This document shows, piece by piece, positions 27,105-35,718 of a DNA stretch of 64,000 nucleotides (positions are counted from its first letter, which is position 1; every line of letters starts with the position of its first letter). Origin of the DNA: Veillonella seminalis (GTDB lineage: Bacteria > Bacillota > Negativicutes > Veillonellales > Veillonellaceae); the NCBI RefSeq assembly GCF_003992065.1, contig NZ_RQUZ01000002.1, positions 1 through 64,000 of the forward strand, written 5' to 3'. The notes beneath the pieces are model-generated. The model was not told the origin of the DNA. It made no database searches and worked only from the letters and a program-made list of their open reading frames with translations. Position numbers and translations under genes: made by a program.

Positions 27105-27724
27105 GTTAAAAAAGCCTCCTTAAGCATTAAGAATGAGTTTTACACTTGCTTACCCTTATTATCTCAGGAACAAATTCCCCCGCACCTAGCGCATATCTAT
27201 GTCTATATTATCCTTATAAGCACGTGAAGACCCTATAGTATATTGAATACACTATAGGATTTTATACCGCATATAAATTTTTGACATACATATTGGCAAA
27301 TCGCTTTCAAATCGCATTGCTTCTACATTGCAAGCAACAAAGGACGTTAAATTTAATGCATTCTTTGTTGTAATTTTCGTAAAAGCATTGCCTATCTTGC
27401 AAAAATGTAATAATATAATAGTTATTAAAACTCTTTTGCATTTGGAGGACTTATTTCATTCCTAAAATAACAAATCGATATAGCCTCATGCTTCAATTAT
27501 ACAATTATATAGTGTATATAGCAACTCAAACAGGCATATCCGGTTTGCTAATTATGAGATGTTGACTTGATATTTTTTCATAGGTTCTCAATATTGCGAA
27601 TGCTTTTCAATAAGAACTTTTTTATCCCCTTTTGGTCCCTTTAAGACGAAAGGTATGACCGTAACGCATTCTTGAAAAGCAGTTTCGAGTTTTTCATATA
27701 TTATTTAACTAGTCGAGGTGTATT
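27105..27724. other. Long divergent intergenic region between nifJ and a LysR gene
   Basis: A 620-base AT-rich gap without a supported gene. It contains a 27-bp near-perfect palindrome (27232-27258) and two copies of a GCATTGC...TTGCAA motif (27314-27333 and 27385-27402). Its length suggests that both genes are controlled from here. Confidence 0.65.
27232..27258. promoter_or_regulatory. 27-bp near-perfect palindrome upstream of nifJ
   Basis: Arms CCTATAGTATATT and AATACACTATAGG, with a single central base, match with one mismatch (13-1-13). It lies about 128 bases upstream of the nifJ ATG. The neighbouring LysR protein is the natural candidate binder. Confidence 0.55.
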
Positions 27725-28654
27725 ATGGATTTTCATCATTTAAAGTACTTTGTAGAAGTAGCTGATCAAAAAAGTTTCAGTAAGGCAGCTCGCAATCTGC
27801 ATATTTCCCAATCCGCCATCAGCCGTACTATTAAGGCCTTAGAAGACGAATTAGGCGTTGTTCTTTTCATGCGTAATGCCAAGTCCGTAGAATTAACTGA
27901 CGGCGGTACTATTTTCTTAACCCATGCTAAACGCGTTGTTTTCATGTTTGAACATTTAAAGGTTGATTTTGAGAACGAATTCCGTTTAGAGCAAGGCTCT
28001 ATCCTCATCGGTTTACCACCAATTACGGATGCACCGATCTTTGCACAGCTTTTAGGCGAATTCAAACGCGCCTATCCGCAGATTGAATTGGAATTATATG
28101 AACACGGCTCCAAGAAAATCGAACTCAGCGTCCAAGAAGGCCTCATCGACATCGGTATCATTTGTACAAAACCAAATCCTAAGGAATTTGAATCCTTCTA
28201 CCTCACCAGCGATCCATTGTGCGTAATCTTACCGCGCGATAACCCGCTCGCTAAGGAAAAAGAAATTTCCCTTGATATGTTATCCGAAGAATCCTTCGTA
28301 CTTCATAAAGACGACTTCAATCTTCATGATGAAGTTGTTAAATCTTGTAAACATGCCGGTTTCCAACCGCACATCGTATTCGAAACCAGCCAACGCGACC
28401 TCATGTTACAAACTGTAGGTGCTCATTTGGCCATTGCTTTATTGCCTAGCCGCCTCTGCCCTACCAAAGGTGAAAACACAAAAGTCGGCACCAGCGTAGT
28501 GGTACGTCCGTTGGTTCGTCCGGAAATTACTCACACCTTATATGTAATTTGGAAAAAAGGTCACTACTTGTCTCACGCTTCCCGCTTATGGCTTGACTTT
28601 GTAACGGCTAAATTACCGTTACCAAGCGGTTCTGTTGTGAGCGAAGGGAAATAA
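27725..28654 (+). CDS. LysR-family transcriptional regulator
   Basis: A 309-residue LysR regulator with the N-terminal winged HTH (DFHHLKYFVEVADQKSFSKA, NLHISQSAISRTIKALEDEL) and a periplasmic-binding-protein-like effector domain (IGLPPITDAPIF, GIICTKP). It is divergent from nifJ and followed within 6 bases by a small membrane-protein gene. The layout suggests it controls nifJ and/or itself in response to a metabolite, perhaps a carboxylate; this is inference from position. GAGGTG lies ahead of the ATG. Confidence 0.88.
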   Translation: MDFHHLKYFVEVADQKSFSKAARNLHISQSAISRTIKALEDELGVVLFMRNAKSVELTDGGTIFLTHAKRVVFMFEHLKVDFENEFRLEQGSILIGLPPITDAPIFAQLLGEFKRAYPQIELELYEHGSKKIELSVQEGLIDIGIICTKPNPKEFESFYLTSDPLCVILPRDNPLAKEKEISLDMLSEESFVLHKDDFNLHDEVVKSCKHAGFQPHIVFETSQRDLMLQTVGAHLAIALLPSRLCPTKGENTKVGTSVVVRPLVRPEITHTLYVIWKKGHYLSHASRLWLDFVTAKLPLPSGSVVSEGK

Positions 28655-28659
28655 GCGCC

Positions 28660-29121
28660 ATGAGTGAGGAACGACCTCGCCCCCAACGATTGAAAAATCT
28701 CAGTAATCATTTGCGCCGTTTGGTAAAAAGCACAACCTTTTGGCTTTGGCTTATCATTATTGCCATGGCCGGCTATATCGCCTATCAGCAGGCGCAAATC
28801 GATGAATTGGCCACACGGGTATACGGTCAATATAATATGAGTGATATGGACAGTTTCGACTATCGCATCACCAATCTGGAACATATCAGTAATGCTCACG
28901 CAGCTCGACTAAAAGAGGCAGAAAAAGATATTTGGACCTTGCGCAAAGAAATCAATAATCTCCAATGGCGCCTCATGCAGTTGGAGTGGATTCATCCGGA
29001 AATCACCGTACCGCAAGCTGCTCCCGAAAAACCGTCACTTAAAGATTTTAACAGCAATCCCCAAAATGTCCCTAACCCGTTACAACCGGGCGAAAGCATT
29101 TTTAATGACAAAACGCCTTAA
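28660..29121 (+). CDS. Single-pass membrane protein with coiled coil, unknown function
   Basis: A 153-residue protein: a basic cytoplasmic N-terminus of about 25 residues (RPRPQRLKNLSNHLRRLV), one transmembrane segment (FWLWLIIIAMAGYIAY), then a heptad-rich helical stretch (roughly residues 45-110) and a proline-rich polar tail. No family recognised. It begins 5 bases after the LysR stop and shares its transcript, ending at the terminator 29161-29197. It could be an envelope or division-related bitopic protein; no function is proposed. Confidence 0.7.
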   Translation: MSEERPRPQRLKNLSNHLRRLVKSTTFWLWLIIIAMAGYIAYQQAQIDELATRVYGQYNMSDMDSFDYRITNLEHISNAHAARLKEAEKDIWTLRKEINNLQWRLMQLEWIHPEITVPQAAPEKPSLKDFNSNPQNVPNPLQPGESIFNDKTP

Positions 29122-29160
29122 TCACTCACACCTCACTGATTAAGTGCCGATAATAAAACT

Positions 29161-29197
29161 AAAACGACGCCGCTCCCGAAGGAGCGGCGTCGTTTTT
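29161..29197. terminator. Bidirectional terminator
   Basis: A 16-bp stem (AAAACGACGCCGCTCC with its complement) and CGAA loop, with A/T runs at both ends, between the membrane-protein gene (plus) and the citrate transporter gene (minus). Confidence 0.95.
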
Positions 29198-29249
29198 ATA
29201 TGCATTATATTATGTTTTTATTAATAATTCCTCACCGTAAACCGTCGGC

Positions 29250-30578
29250 TTAGATGTGGAATAAACCTAACATCGCGCCGCAAGCCAAGGAAATTAAGGA
29301 CATTACGAAAAGACGTGGAGCACAGAATTTCAACATATCTTTAATTTCAATACCGGCCAAGCCGCAAGCTAAGAATGTAGTTGCCGCATGTGGAGTTACC
29401 AATACACCGTAGTTTTTGGAAATCAACATAGCCATAGCCATATCTTGAGGGTTTACACCGAATTTCTGACCTACGCTGATAGCCAATGGTACCAAGCCGA
29501 AGAAGTAGGAGTCAGTACCGAGTAACATACCGATAGGTACACCGAAGATACCGAATACAGTCTGCAAATGTGGTCCTAAGAAATCAGGTACAAGAGCGAT
29601 CAACATGCTGGCCATATTGTCCATCATTTTAGTACCGCTCAATACACCGAGGAATACACCGGAAGCCAACAAAATCATAGGCATTGTCAAAGCTGTATCG
29701 GCATGCATTTTAATAGCTTTAGCCTGAGCTTTAGCGCCTGGGAAGTTAACGATTAAGGCAATAGCCAAACCGAACATGAAGGCACCGTACAAAGGAATCT
29801 TCGTGAAGCAGAGTAATAAAATAACAATTAATGTTAAAATACCGTTAAACCATAACAATTTAGGGCGTTTCATAGCTTCGATATCAGCAGTTGTTGCATT
29901 GCTGTCAGCCGGAACGATGGAAGAATCAAGCAAAGCAGCTTCGCCGGTAGGATTAAGACCTGCACCGCGGCGTTTTTCAACCATACCCATGTAAGTGGCA
30001 AATACCAACAAGATTACGAGACCAACGCCTTGCAATGGAATCAAGTCCTGCCACAAAGCATTAACATCAGCGTTCAATACAACGCCTGTACGAGCTACCG
30101 GACCACCCCATGGTACCAAGTTCATGATACTCATAGCAGCACCGATGATACAAACCAATACAACCGGACGGATGTGCAATTTCTTATAGATTGGCAACAT
30201 AGCAGGGATTGTGATTAACAATGTGGAAGCCAAAGCGCCATCCAAGTGACCGATTACGGCAATCATAGCCGTAGCAATGGTTACCAACATAATGTTGTTA
30301 CCGGCTTTTTTAGCCAAGTAGTTAACCATCGGATCGAATAAACCTACGTCACTCATTAAAGAGAAGTATACGATAGAGAAAATAAATAATACCGCTGTAG
30401 ACCAGGTTTTAGAAACACCGGTTTGGATAAATTTAAAAATGTCCTCAGGACCGAAACCGGCAATAACTGCCGCAATAATCGGTACGATTACGAAAATCGG
30501 CACCGGATTTGTTTTAGATTGGATTAAGGCCCAAACGATGATAACAATCATCAATAAGCCAAGAAAACCTAAAAACAT
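29250..30578 (-). CDS. CitMHS-family citrate transporter
   Basis: Inner-membrane carrier of the citrate-Mg2+:H+ (CitMHS) family. 442 residues, about 11-12 hydrophobic segments; the family's N-terminal LGLLMIVIIVWALIQSKTNP, the VIGHLDGALASTLLITIPAM loop and the VPWGGPVART motif are all present. Downstream of citrate lyase genes on the same strand but with its own promoter (30627-30654), it supplies citrate to the lyase. AAAGGAGG precedes the ATG. Related carriers move other tricarboxylates, so citrate specificity is inferred from context. Confidence 0.85.
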   Translation of the reverse strand: MFLGFLGLLMIVIIVWALIQSKTNPVPIFVIVPIIAAVIAGFGPEDIFKFIQTGVSKTWSTAVLFIFSIVYFSLMSDVGLFDPMVNYLAKKAGNNIMLVTIATAMIAVIGHLDGALASTLLITIPAMLPIYKKLHIRPVVLVCIIGAAMSIMNLVPWGGPVARTGVVLNADVNALWQDLIPLQGVGLVILLVFATYMGMVEKRRGAGLNPTGEAALLDSSIVPADSNATTADIEAMKRPKLLWFNGILTLIVILLLCFTKIPLYGAFMFGLAIALIVNFPGAKAQAKAIKMHADTALTMPMILLASGVFLGVLSGTKMMDNMASMLIALVPDFLGPHLQTVFGIFGVPIGMLLGTDSYFFGLVPLAISVGQKFGVNPQDMAMAMLISKNYGVLVTPHAATTFLACGLAGIEIKDMLKFCAPRLFVMSLISLACGAMLGLFHI

Positions 30579-30626
30579 GAGAAAATCCTCCTTTACACAT
30601 GTAACAAAATAAATGAGAAAATTATC

Positions 30627-30654
30627 ATATTACAATATATAATGCTTTTGACAA
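30627..30654 (-). promoter_or_regulatory. Candidate promoter of the citrate transporter gene
   Basis: The minus strand has TTGTCA (30654-30649), a 16-base spacer and TAATAT (30632-30627), about 50 bases upstream of the ATG. A GAGTGAG/CTCACTC hairpin lies just upstream. Confidence 0.5.
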
Positions 30655-30768
30655 CTCGCTGCCGAGTGAGATTCCTCAATAGAACCTCACTCACAGGAGT
30701 TTTTTTATTAAAGTCGACTTCCTAATCACAGTCAGCATTACTGCCGATTGGAGCAGACATTAATGACA

Positions 30769-32322
30769 TTAGTCTAAAGGTTTGCGAACTACGTCGATGA
30801 TGGTACCGTCACGATATTCAACGATAGCTACTACATCTTCGTCTTTATCGCTTACGGTAATACCTTCAGGTTTACCTACCAAGTCAAATGCCAATTTCTG
30901 TAATTCTTCAATTGTGTAGATTGGCAAATTAGAATCTTTGAAGCGTTCGATAAGATCGGTACGACGAGGGTTAATAGCAATACCGCGTTCAGTTACGATA
31001 ACGTCTACGGATTCACCCGGTGTAATTACTGTCTGTACGCTGTCGAGAATCATCGGTAAACGGCCGCGAACGAGCGGACAAGTAATAACTGTGCATTTAG
31101 CACCGGCTGCTGTATCACTGTGACCGCCGGAAGCCCCCATGAGGATACCGTTGGAATCAGTCATGCAGTTAACATTGAAGTTCGTATCGATTTCGGTAGC
31201 ACCTAAGAATACTACGTCGAGGTAGTTCGTCATGTTGTCGGTCCAAGGATCGGCATACATGGAAGCACTGATTTCAATATGATTTGGGTTTCTATGTAAA
31301 GAAGCGGCCGCATCAGTATCGAATGTTTGGGTATCATAGATAGCGTTAATTAAACCGTCTTCCAACATACCTGCCAAAATACCGGTAGCACCACCGATAC
31401 CGAAACCGGCTTTAACGCCCTGTTCCTTTAATTTCTGACCGATAAATTTAGCAACTGTCAATGGAGCTCCGCCGGCACCTAACTGGAAGGAGAAACCTTC
31501 TTTGATGATGCCTGCCTGATCCAAGAATTCAGCCGCCATTTCAGCGATTTTAATCTGTACCGGGTTTTTAGTGAAACCAACGGCACCGGAAGCAATACCT
31601 GCAGGATCGCCGATAGCTTCTACTTCAACGATGTAATCAACATCAGTTTGAGGTACGGAGTATGGATATACATAGTCAACCAAGTTATCGGTAATGGCTA
31701 CGGTTTTATCAGCATAGTGGGAGTCAATCATGGCATAGCCGAGAGCACCGCAAGCGGATTTACCCTGCATGCCGGTGAAGTTACCGCGACGATCGCAAGT
31801 AGGTGCACCCATGAAAGCTACGTCGATGTGAAGTTCGCCGGATACGATGGCACGAGCACGACCACCGTGAGAACGAATCACTACCGGACGTTTTAATACG
31901 CCTGGGTTCTTCGTTAAGAATTTACCGAGTGCATCACGTAAACCGGATGTTTCGATAGCAGTTACCGTACCGTCTTTGATCATGTCAATCAAGAAATCAT
32001 GGCAAGGACTCAAGGAGCTGGATGCAACTGTAATATCTTTAATACCTTTAGCTTGGATGCGTTCCATAACCATTTTCATAACATAGTCACCATTACGGAA
32101 ATGATGGTGGAACGATACGGTCATACCGTCTTTCAAGCCGGTCTTTTCAATTGCTTCATCAATAGAAGCTAATACTTTATCGGCACCGCCTTGATTGTAT
32201 TTGGCAACCGGACGACCGGCACGGTGCATTTTAGGCTCAACAGCGAACTCGCCTTGATACAGTTCACGACCTTCAAGAGCCGGAATATTCATTGGAATTT
32301 CGCGATTTGCTTTATTTAACAT
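30769..32322 (-). CDS. citF: Citrate lyase alpha subunit (citrate CoA/ACP-transferase)
   Basis: Alpha subunit, a family I CoA-transferase-like protein that swaps acetyl for citryl on the carrier thiol. 517 residues, usual length. Visible are SFHHHFRNGDYV, SHGGRARAI, FMGAPTCDRRGN, and the glycine-rich FQLGAGGAPLTVA and GIGGATGILAGMLEDG motifs. The start at 32322 overlaps the CitD-CitE stop by 11 bases and has AAGGAG nine bases ahead; an in-frame ATG six codons upstream overlaps that site and is rejected. The overlap implies coupled, near-stoichiometric synthesis with the beta subunit. Confidence 0.93.
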   Translation of the reverse strand: MLNKANREIPMNIPALEGRELYQGEFAVEPKMHRAGRPVAKYNQGGADKVLASIDEAIEKTGLKDGMTVSFHHHFRNGDYVMKMVMERIQAKGIKDITVASSSLSPCHDFLIDMIKDGTVTAIETSGLRDALGKFLTKNPGVLKRPVVIRSHGGRARAIVSGELHIDVAFMGAPTCDRRGNFTGMQGKSACGALGYAMIDSHYADKTVAITDNLVDYVYPYSVPQTDVDYIVEVEAIGDPAGIASGAVGFTKNPVQIKIAEMAAEFLDQAGIIKEGFSFQLGAGGAPLTVAKFIGQKLKEQGVKAGFGIGGATGILAGMLEDGLINAIYDTQTFDTDAAASLHRNPNHIEISASMYADPWTDNMTNYLDVVFLGATEIDTNFNVNCMTDSNGILMGASGGHSDTAAGAKCTVITCPLVRGRLPMILDSVQTVITPGESVDVIVTERGIAINPRRTDLIERFKDSNLPIYTIEELQKLAFDLVGKPEGITVSDKDEDVVAIVEYRDGTIIDVVRKPLD

Positions 32323-33556
32323 TGATTTCAGCTCCTTCATCTACTTCTACTTTAATCCCGGCAGCACGTGCTTTGTCCACGATACGTTGTGCACGTACTA
32401 CGATAGGACCATCGATCATTTTACCGTCTACGGCGATTACGCCTTTATTATTTTTCAAAGCATCAGCATAGCTGTTCAATACTTTTACGGAATGAGCAAT
32501 TTCTTTTTCATCCGGAGTAAATACTTTATGAGCTAATTTAATCTGGCTTGGGTGAATACAGGATTTACCGTCAAACCCGAGAGCTTTAATGTACTGTACT
32601 TCTTCAACAAAACCTTCAGGATCTTTAACATCGGAGAATACGGTATCAACGCAACGGATGCCGGCTTCACGAGCAGCCAATAAGATGGATTGACGAGCGA
32701 ATGTCAATTCAACGGCCGGTTTGGATTTACCGGTACGAAGATCGGCACGATAATCTTCAGCGCCTAAAGCGATACCTACAACACGTGGTGCGTGGCAAAT
32801 TTCACGAACATTATAAAGACCTTTAACGGATTCGATAGCTACGATAATATTGATCGTACCTTCTTCCCAACCGTTAGCTTTTTCTACTTCTTCAATCTTA
32901 CGGGCTACGATTTCAACTTCGGAAACATCTTCCGTTTTAGGAATACGAATCAAGTTTGGCTTAGCCGGTACGATTACATCAAGGTCATCATAGCCGTAAG
33001 GCGTCTGAGTCGGATGGTTAATACGTACTACTGTTTCGGATCTGAAGGTCATGCTTTTTAACGCTTCAGCAGTCATCAAACGAGCCGTATCCTTTTCCGT
33101 TACAGGAATGGAGTCTTCAATATCAAACATCAAGCTGTCAGCACCATGGATGTCAGCGCTGTTAATCATTTTGGGGGTATTGCCCGGTACGAACATCATG
33201 CTACGGGAAATACGTGCTTTAGCTGCTTCACTTAAAGGCAAAGTTTTAACTTCTACCGGACGAGTTTCGTCATGAGCTGCAGCCGCTTTTGGTTCGGAAC
33301 CGCGTTCTAAGGCACCGAGTACACGAGCTTTAATCGCATAATCCCAAGCAGCTTTATCGTCGGCAATAACTTTTACACCGTCATAACCGGCTTCTTTAAC
33401 CGTTTTTACGATTAATTCCTCAATGTGTTTACCATACTGGCGTTGAACTTTAGAAGTTAATTCTACTTCAATACCGGCGGCAATCGGTTCAACTGTTACA
33501 AGACAATCTTGCTTTTCGTCAAAACCGGCAGTCGCTGCCTTTACTAATTTGTTCAT
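32312..33556 (-). CDS. citDE fusion: Fused citrate lyase gamma (carrier-like) and beta subunit
   Basis: Residues 1 to about 90 align with CitD, the acyl carrier subunit (GIEVELTSKVQRQYG, ADDKAAWDYAIKARVLGALERG); residues 115-414 are CitE, citryl-CoA/ACP lyase (RSMMFVPGNTPKMI, MFDIEDSIP, RINHP, AIESVKGLYN, GAEDYRADL, GKSCIHPSQI). The two are normally separate genes. In the CitD half, the LESSD motif whose first Ser carries the phosphoribosyl-dephospho-CoA group reads DEKQD: no Ser is present. The enzyme may therefore use free CoA thioesters or rely on a different carrier. GGAAAGGATG precedes the ATG. Confidence 0.9.
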   Translation of the reverse strand: MNKLVKAATAGFDEKQDCLVTVEPIAAGIEVELTSKVQRQYGKHIEELIVKTVKEAGYDGVKVIADDKAAWDYAIKARVLGALERGSEPKAAAAHDETRPVEVKTLPLSEAAKARISRSMMFVPGNTPKMINSADIHGADSLMFDIEDSIPVTEKDTARLMTAEALKSMTFRSETVVRINHPTQTPYGYDDLDVIVPAKPNLIRIPKTEDVSEVEIVARKIEEVEKANGWEEGTINIIVAIESVKGLYNVREICHAPRVVGIALGAEDYRADLRTGKSKPAVELTFARQSILLAAREAGIRCVDTVFSDVKDPEGFVEEVQYIKALGFDGKSCIHPSQIKLAHKVFTPDEKEIAHSVKVLNSYADALKNNKGVIAVDGKMIDGPIVVRAQRIVDKARAAGIKVEVDEGAEINVK

Positions 33557-33713
33557 AGCTTCGCATCCTTTCCTGACGATTCAAATTACTAAAAAATAAA
33601 TTACGATAAAAGTTAAGGAAATACATCAACATTTAAATATCTGAAAAGCAATATAAGTTTAAATACTTTAGAATTGAATTTTAAACATTTTTTTATCTCT
33701 TACTTCTAAAAAC

Positions 33714-33764
33714 ATTATATCGACCTTCCTAGTTAAAAGATAATAAAAAGCAGTTATGTACTGC
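33714..33764 (-). promoter_or_regulatory. Probable cit operon promoter with upstream inverted repeat
   Basis: TATAAT (33719-33714) without a good -35 box suggests an activator-dependent promoter. GCAGT-TATGT-ACTGC (33750-33764) is centred near -50, where LysR-type activators bind. The neighbouring LysR gene is the likely activator. Confidence 0.5.
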
Positions 33765-33830
33765 ATAAATTTTTTATACACATTTTTTTATTCCACAAAT
33801 GCTTTTTAGTAATATATTCTAAACATGCAT

Positions 33831-33873
33831 AAAAAAAGAATCTTTTTGCATTTCTCAAAAAGATTCTTAAAAA
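33831..33873 (-). terminator. Terminator of the cit-linked LysR gene
   Basis: Arms AAGAATCTTTTTG and CAAAAAGATTCTT with a 7-base loop and a T run on the minus strand, about 110 bases past the LysR stop. Confidence 0.75.
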
Positions 33874-33982
33874 TTCTCACCGTATTTGCAATTTTCATAT
33901 AAGAAAATATAAATTTTGACTTTACAAAAAGTAAAATCTTAGATTCGTTCAACTCAATTCAACAATTGTCTTTATATTGTTT

Positions 33983-34876
33983 TTAAAACTTTATCGTTAC
34001 CGGTGAATTATCTTTATAATAGTCTTGTACATAATCTATAAAGGTTTTAACCGCAATAAGCTTATCACTCACTTCATTGAAGTATAAAAACGTACTACGC
34101 ACCCACGGTTCACCGTTCTTCTGATAAATCGGCTCTACATAGATACCTTCATCCTTGCAAGAGCCAAGTCCCAAATACGGTAAAATAGACCAGCCGAGAC
34201 CTTCACGCACGAAGTGACGGCATGTAACCATAGAGTCCATTTCCATAGCCGCTTCATGACTCTTCGGCAGATTTTCATTGCACCATGTGTCAAGAACGTT
34301 CGTAATGGAACCGTCCGAACGATATTGAATAAGTGGTAAGTCTGCCAACTCTTCAATGGTAACCGGATCCTTATAAACCAAACAATAAGGTTCTTCAAAA
34401 AGTTTAATACTATTACTTGCTTCTTTATAATTACCGCGTGCTATAGCTACCGCTACTTCGCCGCTATTAAACATCTTATTAACATGAGAACTGTGACCGG
34501 TTTTTACTTGAATATGGATATTCGGATACTGTTTCGTAAATTTCGCCAGCAAATGCGGCAGTTGATAGTCCGCAAAGTTAATCGACGAGCCGATTTTCAA
34601 TGTTCCTTGAATCTCTCCGCTCATTTCGCCGAGAGCCTGTTTTAAACTTTCCATTTCCTGCAACATACGTCGGCAATAGGTATGGAATACTTCCCCCTGC
34701 GGTGTTAACGTAATGCCTTCACTGGTTCTTATAAGTAGCGGACTGCCCAAATCTTCTTCCAAATGGCGCAATCGATAACTGAGCGCCGGTTGGGATAAAA
34801 ATAGCTTTTCAGCGGCCTTAGTAATATTGCCTTCTTCAACAACCGTTACAAAGGTTTGCCATTCTCGTTCATCCAT
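33983..34876 (-). CDS. LysR-family transcriptional regulator (probable citrate regulator)
   Basis: A 297-residue LysR protein: winged HTH (REWQTFVTVVEEGNITKA, LFLSQPALSYRLRHLEEDL) followed by the effector-binding domain (LKIGSSINFADYQLPHLLAKF). It sits immediately upstream of the citDE-citF operon on the same strand, so citrate or a related carboxylate is a reasonable inducer, but nothing in the sequence proves it. GAGGAGGG lies ahead of the ATG. It starts 11 bases after the end of the BI-1 gene and may be cotranscribed with it. Confidence 0.87.
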   Translation of the reverse strand: MDEREWQTFVTVVEEGNITKAAEKLFLSQPALSYRLRHLEEDLGSPLLIRTSEGITLTPQGEVFHTYCRRMLQEMESLKQALGEMSGEIQGTLKIGSSINFADYQLPHLLAKFTKQYPNIHIQVKTGHSSHVNKMFNSGEVAVAIARGNYKEASNSIKLFEEPYCLVYKDPVTIEELADLPLIQYRSDGSITNVLDTWCNENLPKSHEAAMEMDSMVTCRHFVREGLGWSILPYLGLGSCKDEGIYVEPIYQKNGEPWVRSTFLYFNEVSDKLIAVKTFIDYVQDYYKDNSPVTIKF

Positions 34877-34887
34877 TAAATCCCTCC

Positions 34888-35586
34888 TCAGTCTCTACGG
34901 AAAAATCGCAAAAAAGACAAGAAGATATTAATGAAATCCAAATACAACATTAACGCACCGATTAATTCAACACGTTCCAATATATCGTCATCTTCAAGCG
35001 CTACAGCGGTTAAAATACCTTTAATACGATTTACGTCTACAGCCGTAAAAATCGTAAAGATAATAACACCAAACGCCCCCAATACCAAATCAACAAATTC
35101 ACTGTCGAAAAGGAAAATATTTAACAGACTAACAATAATAAGTGCAATAACAGCTCCCAATAAATAGGTGGTCCACGAAGTCAAATCACGTTTAACAACA
35201 CCGCCGAGCACCGCAAAAGTACCAAAGAAAGCAAGTGTGCCCAAGAAAGCGTAGAAAAAGGCGGTTGTACCGTACACCATGCTCAAAGCAGCCAGCGTAA
35301 GCCCATTCAAGATTGAATAAATAAAGAACATGCCCTTCAATGCCGACAAACTTGCTCGCAACTGGCGAGCACTGAATAAAAAGACAACCCCTAATTCCAG
35401 AAGCAATAAAATATTGTAACTGGATTCAGCCAATTCCAACCAATCATCATTAATGATTGTTGCCATCAGGGTAATAAAAGTTGTTAAAATCCCCCAGCCC
35501 ATCCAGAGCATAGAATTGCGCAGTTTATGTGCTACAATTTGAGAAATCACCGATTGTTCGGAATTTACGGGCATTGAATAATTCAT
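34888..35586 (-). CDS. Bax inhibitor-1/YccA family membrane protein
   Basis: An integral inner-membrane protein of about 232 residues with seven hydrophobic segments. The C-terminal FTAVDVNRIKGI and the final membrane helix YLDFINIFLSFLRFF are typical of the BI-1 (YbhL/YccA/YetJ) family, whose members act as pH-sensitive Ca2+ leak channels or modulate the FtsH protease. Start at 35586 chosen over a 29-residue upstream extension because AAGGAGGT lies 4-5 bases ahead. Role here unknown. Confidence 0.85.
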   Translation of the reverse strand: MNYSMPVNSEQSVISQIVAHKLRNSMLWMGWGILTTFITLMATIINDDWLELAESSYNILLLLELGVVFLFSARQLRASLSALKGMFFIYSILNGLTLAALSMVYGTTAFFYAFLGTLAFFGTFAVLGGVVKRDLTSWTTYLLGAVIALIIVSLLNIFLFDSEFVDLVLGAFGVIIFTIFTAVDVNRIKGILTAVALEDDDILERVELIGALMLYLDFINIFLSFLRFFRRD

Positions 35587-35718
35587 AATTACCTCCTTAC
35601 TCAAACACTGTCGGGCACCCGGAATCTGCCTCGCCAATATGAAATTTTGGTTGCGGCACAATACGTACCGCAACCAAAATATTCGTAAAACTGTATCTAA
35701 TGTATATGAGCCGTATAA

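Larger units (their letters stand above)
33557..33982. other. Intergenic region between citDE and its upstream LysR gene
   Basis: A 426-base AT-rich gap. It contains a TATAAT box (33714-33719, minus strand), an inverted repeat (33750-33764) about 40 bases upstream of it, and the LysR gene's terminator (33831-33873). The remainder shows no gene. Confidence 0.6.
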
